Positions 61,341-64,000 of a stretch of DNA of 64,000 nt are shown here, piece by piece (within the stretch, counting starts at the first letter, position 1; every line of letters starts with the position of its first letter). This stretch comes from Actinomadura graeca (GTDB lineage: Bacteria; Actinomycetota; Actinomycetes; Streptosporangiales; Streptosporangiaceae), in the NCBI RefSeq assembly GCF_019175365.1, contig NZ_CP059572.1, positions 8,370,001-8,434,000 of the forward strand, read 5' to 3'. The notes beneath the pieces are model-generated. The model saw only the letters and a program-made list of their open reading frames with translations. It made no database searches and was not told the DNA's origin. Made by a program: the position numbers and the translations under genes.

Positions 61341-62303
61341 TCACTCCGCCGGGGGGCGGGATAGAAGATCACAGCTCTGCCTGCGGGTCAGCGCCAGGTC
61401 GACCATCAACACCCAGATCTCGTGCAGGTGAGCGACATCGGTGGGATCATCGACCATCCGGGATCCCAGCACGGTCTCCATCCACCCGGCCTCGGGATCC
61501 AACGGATGCCGGAAGCGCAGCACAGTGAAGGGATTGGGCGTCGGAGGCACGCCCGCCGACCAGGGAATCACCTGAATGTCGACGTTGGGCCGCTGCGCCA
61601 TGACGTGCAAGTGCTCTAGCTGGCGTGCCAGGACACCCTCGGCGTCGCCGTCGGGAGGACGCAACGCCTGCTGCCCGATCACCGCCCACAGATGCACCGG
61701 ATCGGGCCTGGTGATGAGGCGCTTCCTCTGATGCAGGACCCGCAGGTGCTGCTCCACCAAAGCCCCCTCACCGGCGCAGGCGTCACCGCGCAGCTGCGGA
61801 TACCGGCCGACCAGCGCGGCGCGGGAGTACTCCTCGGTCTGCAGCAGGTGCGGGACCATCTGCGGATCGCACACGCAGATCCTCGAGGCGCCCTCCTCCA
61901 ACCCCAGATACTTCTTGTAGGTCTCGGTGATGGCCCGGTAGGAGTTCCACCACCCGCGTTCCCGTCCCTCCCATGCCAGCTGCAGCAACATCCGGTGCAG
62001 CTGCCGGTCGGTGACACCCAGCGCATCCAGCAGCCGGCCGACATACTCGGGATCAGGGCGGCTCCACTCGCCCCGCTCGCCCCGGGTCACCGTCGAGGTC
62101 TGCACCCCGAGACGCCGGGCGACTTCGGTGGCGGTGAGCCCCGACCCTTCCCGCAGCAACCGCAACAGGGTGGACAACCGACGACGGCTGAGAGCTGGAC
62201 TGTGCTCGGCGGCCCTGCCCGACTCCGCCGAACGCTCACTCAGCACCCGCACCACGCTGAATAACCGTTGACGGTCGGCGTCCAGGCTTCGTCCATGGGG
62301 CAC
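61341..62303 (-). CDS. XRE-family regulator with DUF5753 sensor domain
   Basis: 320 residues from GTG 62303; the first 35 residues are poorly conserved, so a later start is possible. HTH: LSTLLRLLREGSGLTATEVA then RRLGVQTSTVTRGERGEWSR. DUF5753 region: ICVCDPQMVPHLLQTEEYSR, HLWAVIGQQALRPPDGDAEG, VDIQVIPWSAGVPPTPNPFT and GSRMVDDPTDVAHLHEIWVL. It is convergent with the DUF574 gene at 60453, ending 72 bp from it. Confidence 0.88.
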   Translation of the reverse strand: MPHGRSLDADRQRLFSVVRVLSERSAESGRAAEHSPALSRRRLSTLLRLLREGSGLTATEVARRLGVQTSTVTRGERGEWSRPDPEYVGRLLDALGVTDRQLHRMLLQLAWEGRERGWWNSYRAITETYKKYLGLEEGASRICVCDPQMVPHLLQTEEYSRAALVGRYPQLRGDACAGEGALVEQHLRVLHQRKRLITRPDPVHLWAVIGQQALRPPDGDAEGVLARQLEHLHVMAQRPNVDIQVIPWSAGVPPTPNPFTVLRFRHPLDPEAGWMETVLGSRMVDDPTDVAHLHEIWVLMVDLALTRRQSCDLLSRPPAE

Positions 62304-62859
62304 ACATGCACCCTAGTGACCACTACCAGGATTCAGCATCCCCGTCACGGCCGCGCCTGGCTGCCCGAAGCCGCGTTTATCGATCCGGCCACCACCCAGC
62401 AAAGACAGTGACGAATTCCTGTCGCTGTCGCGCAAGACGCTGGCGCACGTGCATTACACGCCCATGAACGCGAACGCGACCCAGCGGGCTTGAAAAGGGG
62501 CACGAATCCCTGTGCCTCGGCCAGCTCCCGCACAACGGCGTAGGGTACGGCAGCCGTCGCCACGCACATCGACCACCGCAAGAGAGTCAGCGAGTCATCC
62601 ACCGACCCTTCCGGGCCAGAAAGGTGACGCCGAGAACCCTAGATCGGTCAGCTGAACCGTCCGTCCGAGGAGTACGTCCGGCGGGTGTGGGAGTCCTGGT
62701 GCCGCTCCTTGGAGGCGGGCCCAGTACCTCTGCCAGGTCTGGGGGAAGTCTGGTCTCCCGGGCACTCCCTCCCGGCTCGGCTCAGGCCGACACTGGAGAG
62801 GTGAGCGCCCCGGCCCACCCCAGCCTCGCCCGCCATCTCAGCCAGGGTCCAGCCGTTCT
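62304..62859. other. Region with no supported intact gene
   Basis: A minus-strand frame at 62345-62602 (CVATAAVPYAVVRELAEAQG, then FVPLFKP) may code for a short protein, but it has no good start or family match. Confidence 0.35.
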
Positions 62860-62998
62860 TGCGCTCCAGCTCGCTGAGGAGTCCGCGCAGGTAGGAGGCC
62901 GCCTGTCGGCGTGACTCCACCCGGGGAAAACGATGAGCAAAGACCGCCAAGAAGTCAGAGAATTCTCGCGACCAGGCTTCGGCATCGATTGTGACCAC
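62860..62998 (-). pseudogene. IS701-like transposase, N-terminal fragment
   Basis: The minus-strand frame from ATG 62998 reads FSDFLAVFAHRFPRVESRRQ, then AASYLRGLLSELERKNGWTL and AEMAGEAG, which fits the conserved start of IS701-type transposases. The frame then becomes unrelated, so it is a 5' stub. Confidence 0.55.
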
Positions 62999-63049
62999 AG
63001 ACCACTACCTATCGGCCCGGGGCCAGTGATCACAACCTGTCGTTGTAGT

Positions 63050-63232
63050 ACTAGGGGGTGTCTGATAATTGGTGGTGGCGAAGCCTCAGGATGAGGCTGG
63101 CCCGCGGCATGTCGGAGCGGTAGCGGGCTGGTCGATTTCTCGAGCTGGTGGCGATCGCGCGGAATTGGTCCGCCGCGATCAGTTGTTGTGGCCGCGCGGT
63201 GCCGCCGCCTTTTTGGGGCCACGCAGTCATGC
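63050..63232 (-). pseudogene. Transposase C-terminal remnant (IS5-like)
   Basis: The minus-strand frame QLIAADQFRAIATSSRNRPA then RYRSDMPRASLILRLRHHQL resembles the decayed end of IS5-type transposases (rFRaIATRYDKta-sY---l-LA-l--WL). It ends at GGGTGTCTGATAATT, which could be an IS terminus. Confidence 0.35.
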
Positions 63233-63251
63233 TCAGCTCGTCTAGCCACAG

Positions 63252-63854
63252 TTGGCTGAGCGCTGTGGTCAGGGCGTCGGCGAGTGTCTGGTGCTAAAGG
63301 CTGGACCGCAACGGTGGGTCCCCTGGACCGATGATCTTGCTGTGGAGCAGGTGCTCAGCGCGGACGGGGACGAGTGGGTGCCGGTGTTCACGGGCCTGTC
63401 GGTACGGCAATTCCGCCGCCTGGTGCGGATCGTCGCAGGTCGCGGTGGTGAGCAGACCGGCACCGGACGCCGGTGGAGTCTGCCGCTGGCCGATCGGGTA
63501 CTGCTGATCGCGGTGTATTACCGCACCAACCTGACGCTGCGGCAGGTCGCGCTGCTGTGCGGGGTGTCCAAGTCGGCCGCGCATCGGATGGTGGACCACC
63601 TGGCGCCGTTGCTGGCGCTGGCCCCGGTCACCTGCCGGCACAGCCCCGACACGGTGCTGATCGTGGACGGGACTCTGGTACCCGCCCACGACCGGACGGT
63701 GACGGCACCGTCCAAGAACTACCGGTACTCGGTGAACAACATGCAGGTCGTCATCAACGCCGACACCCGACTGGTGGCCGCGGTCGGACGGCCGGTGCCG
63801 GGCAACCACAACGACTGTGAGGATGATCTAGTGCTGTCCCGCCCGATGGTCTGA
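63252..63854 (+). pseudogene. DDE_Tnp_4-type transposase, 3'-truncated
   Basis: 200 residues: an HTH part (SVRQFRRLVRIVAGRG, LTLRQVALLCGVSKSAAHRM) and the first catalytic block (TVLIVDGTLVPAHDRTVTAP, then NYRYSVNNMQVVINADTRLV and VGRPVPGNHNDC). After NHNDC the expected sequence with the remaining catalytic residues is replaced by EDDLVLSRPMV and a stop. It is thus cut at about 63825. It is related in type, not in sequence, to the fragment at 41371-41870. Confidence 0.7.
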
Positions 63855-64000
63855 CCCGCACAACGATCGGCTTTCGATGCCTGGGTGCAGATCTGTCGGC
63901 CTCGGTCGGGACGGCGCTTGCTGGCGCTGGGCTGGGTGAGGGGTGTCCCGATAGGGGCTTGCCCATTTGGGGCGTCGTCACAGTCCTGACCCCCTCGCTG
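63855..64000. other. Window end, nothing recognised
   Basis: Short frames only. It follows the truncated transposase; it may be the flank of another insertion. Confidence 0.4.

Noticed and set aside
1..64000. CRISPR array, rRNA or tRNA genes
   Set aside because: No regularly spaced repeats with unique spacers and no conserved RNA gene sequence recognised on either strand.

Overview
The window is high-GC DNA from a filamentous actinomycete, most likely of the Streptosporangiales or Streptomyces type; the lineage is inferred, not proven. The evidence is a conservon block (histidine-kinase-like, Roadblock/LC7, DUF742 and small GTPase genes), four DUF574 (SAV2177-type) methyltransferase modules, SARP/BTAD regulators, several XRE regulators with DUF5753 or TPR sensor parts, and a DUF6879-like protein. 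No rRNA, tRNA or CRISPR array was recognised. It reads as an accessory or chromosome-arm region: intact operons are separated by transposase copies and gene relics.

Layout. 0-4 kb: regulator-like ORF, small membrane protein, an IS5-type element (copy 1) and a TniQ relic. 4.2-8.1 kb: a STAND-like NTPase with 13 almost identical TPR units. 8.2-10.4 kb: WD40 fragment and degraded genes. 10.4-21.9 kb: a 13-gene minus-strand block with mostly overlapping genes, running HAD-like protein, conservon, GAF protein, acyl-CoA dehydrogenase-like protein, two DUF574 methyltransferases, a protein with an internal duplication, a MerR-like protein, an unknown protein and TetR. 22.1-26.8 kb, plus strand: XRE regulator, GNAT, radical SAM enzyme and PIMT-like methyltransferase. 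26.8-33.5 kb: relics (TPR, sigma, radical SAM and PIN fragments) with a few intact small genes and an ECF sigma factor.

33.6-40.7 kb: a lower-GC plus-strand cluster: folE, queD-like, an unknown 444-residue protein, HAD phosphatase, NAD(P)-dependent oxidoreductase, ATP-grasp ligase and an MFS exporter. It looks like a pathway to a pterin-derived metabolite. queE and queC are absent, so it is not the standard preQ0 route. 40.9-41.9 kb: broken transposases. 42.3-46.1 kb: secreted nuclease, WD40 relic, frameshifted HEAT protein, and a two-gene unit with a sigma-region-4-like protein. 46.4-50.6 kb: CYTH protein, and a B12-type radical SAM plus aldo/keto reductase pair. 50.7-54.7 kb: XRE/DUF5753 and DUF6879-type regulatory genes and a divergent XRE/TPR regulator. 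55-62.3 kb: hypothetical protein, SARP, the second IS5-type copy (inverted relative to the first), a SARP-DUF574 fusion divergent from a stand-alone DUF574 gene, and another XRE/DUF5753 regulator. 62.6-64 kb: truncated transposases.

The best candidates for undescribed systems are the extended conservon operon (10.4-21.9 kb), the folE/queD cluster (33.6-40.7 kb) and the SARP-methyltransferase fusion (58.5-60.1 kb). All functions come from motif reading by eye; no database search was possible.
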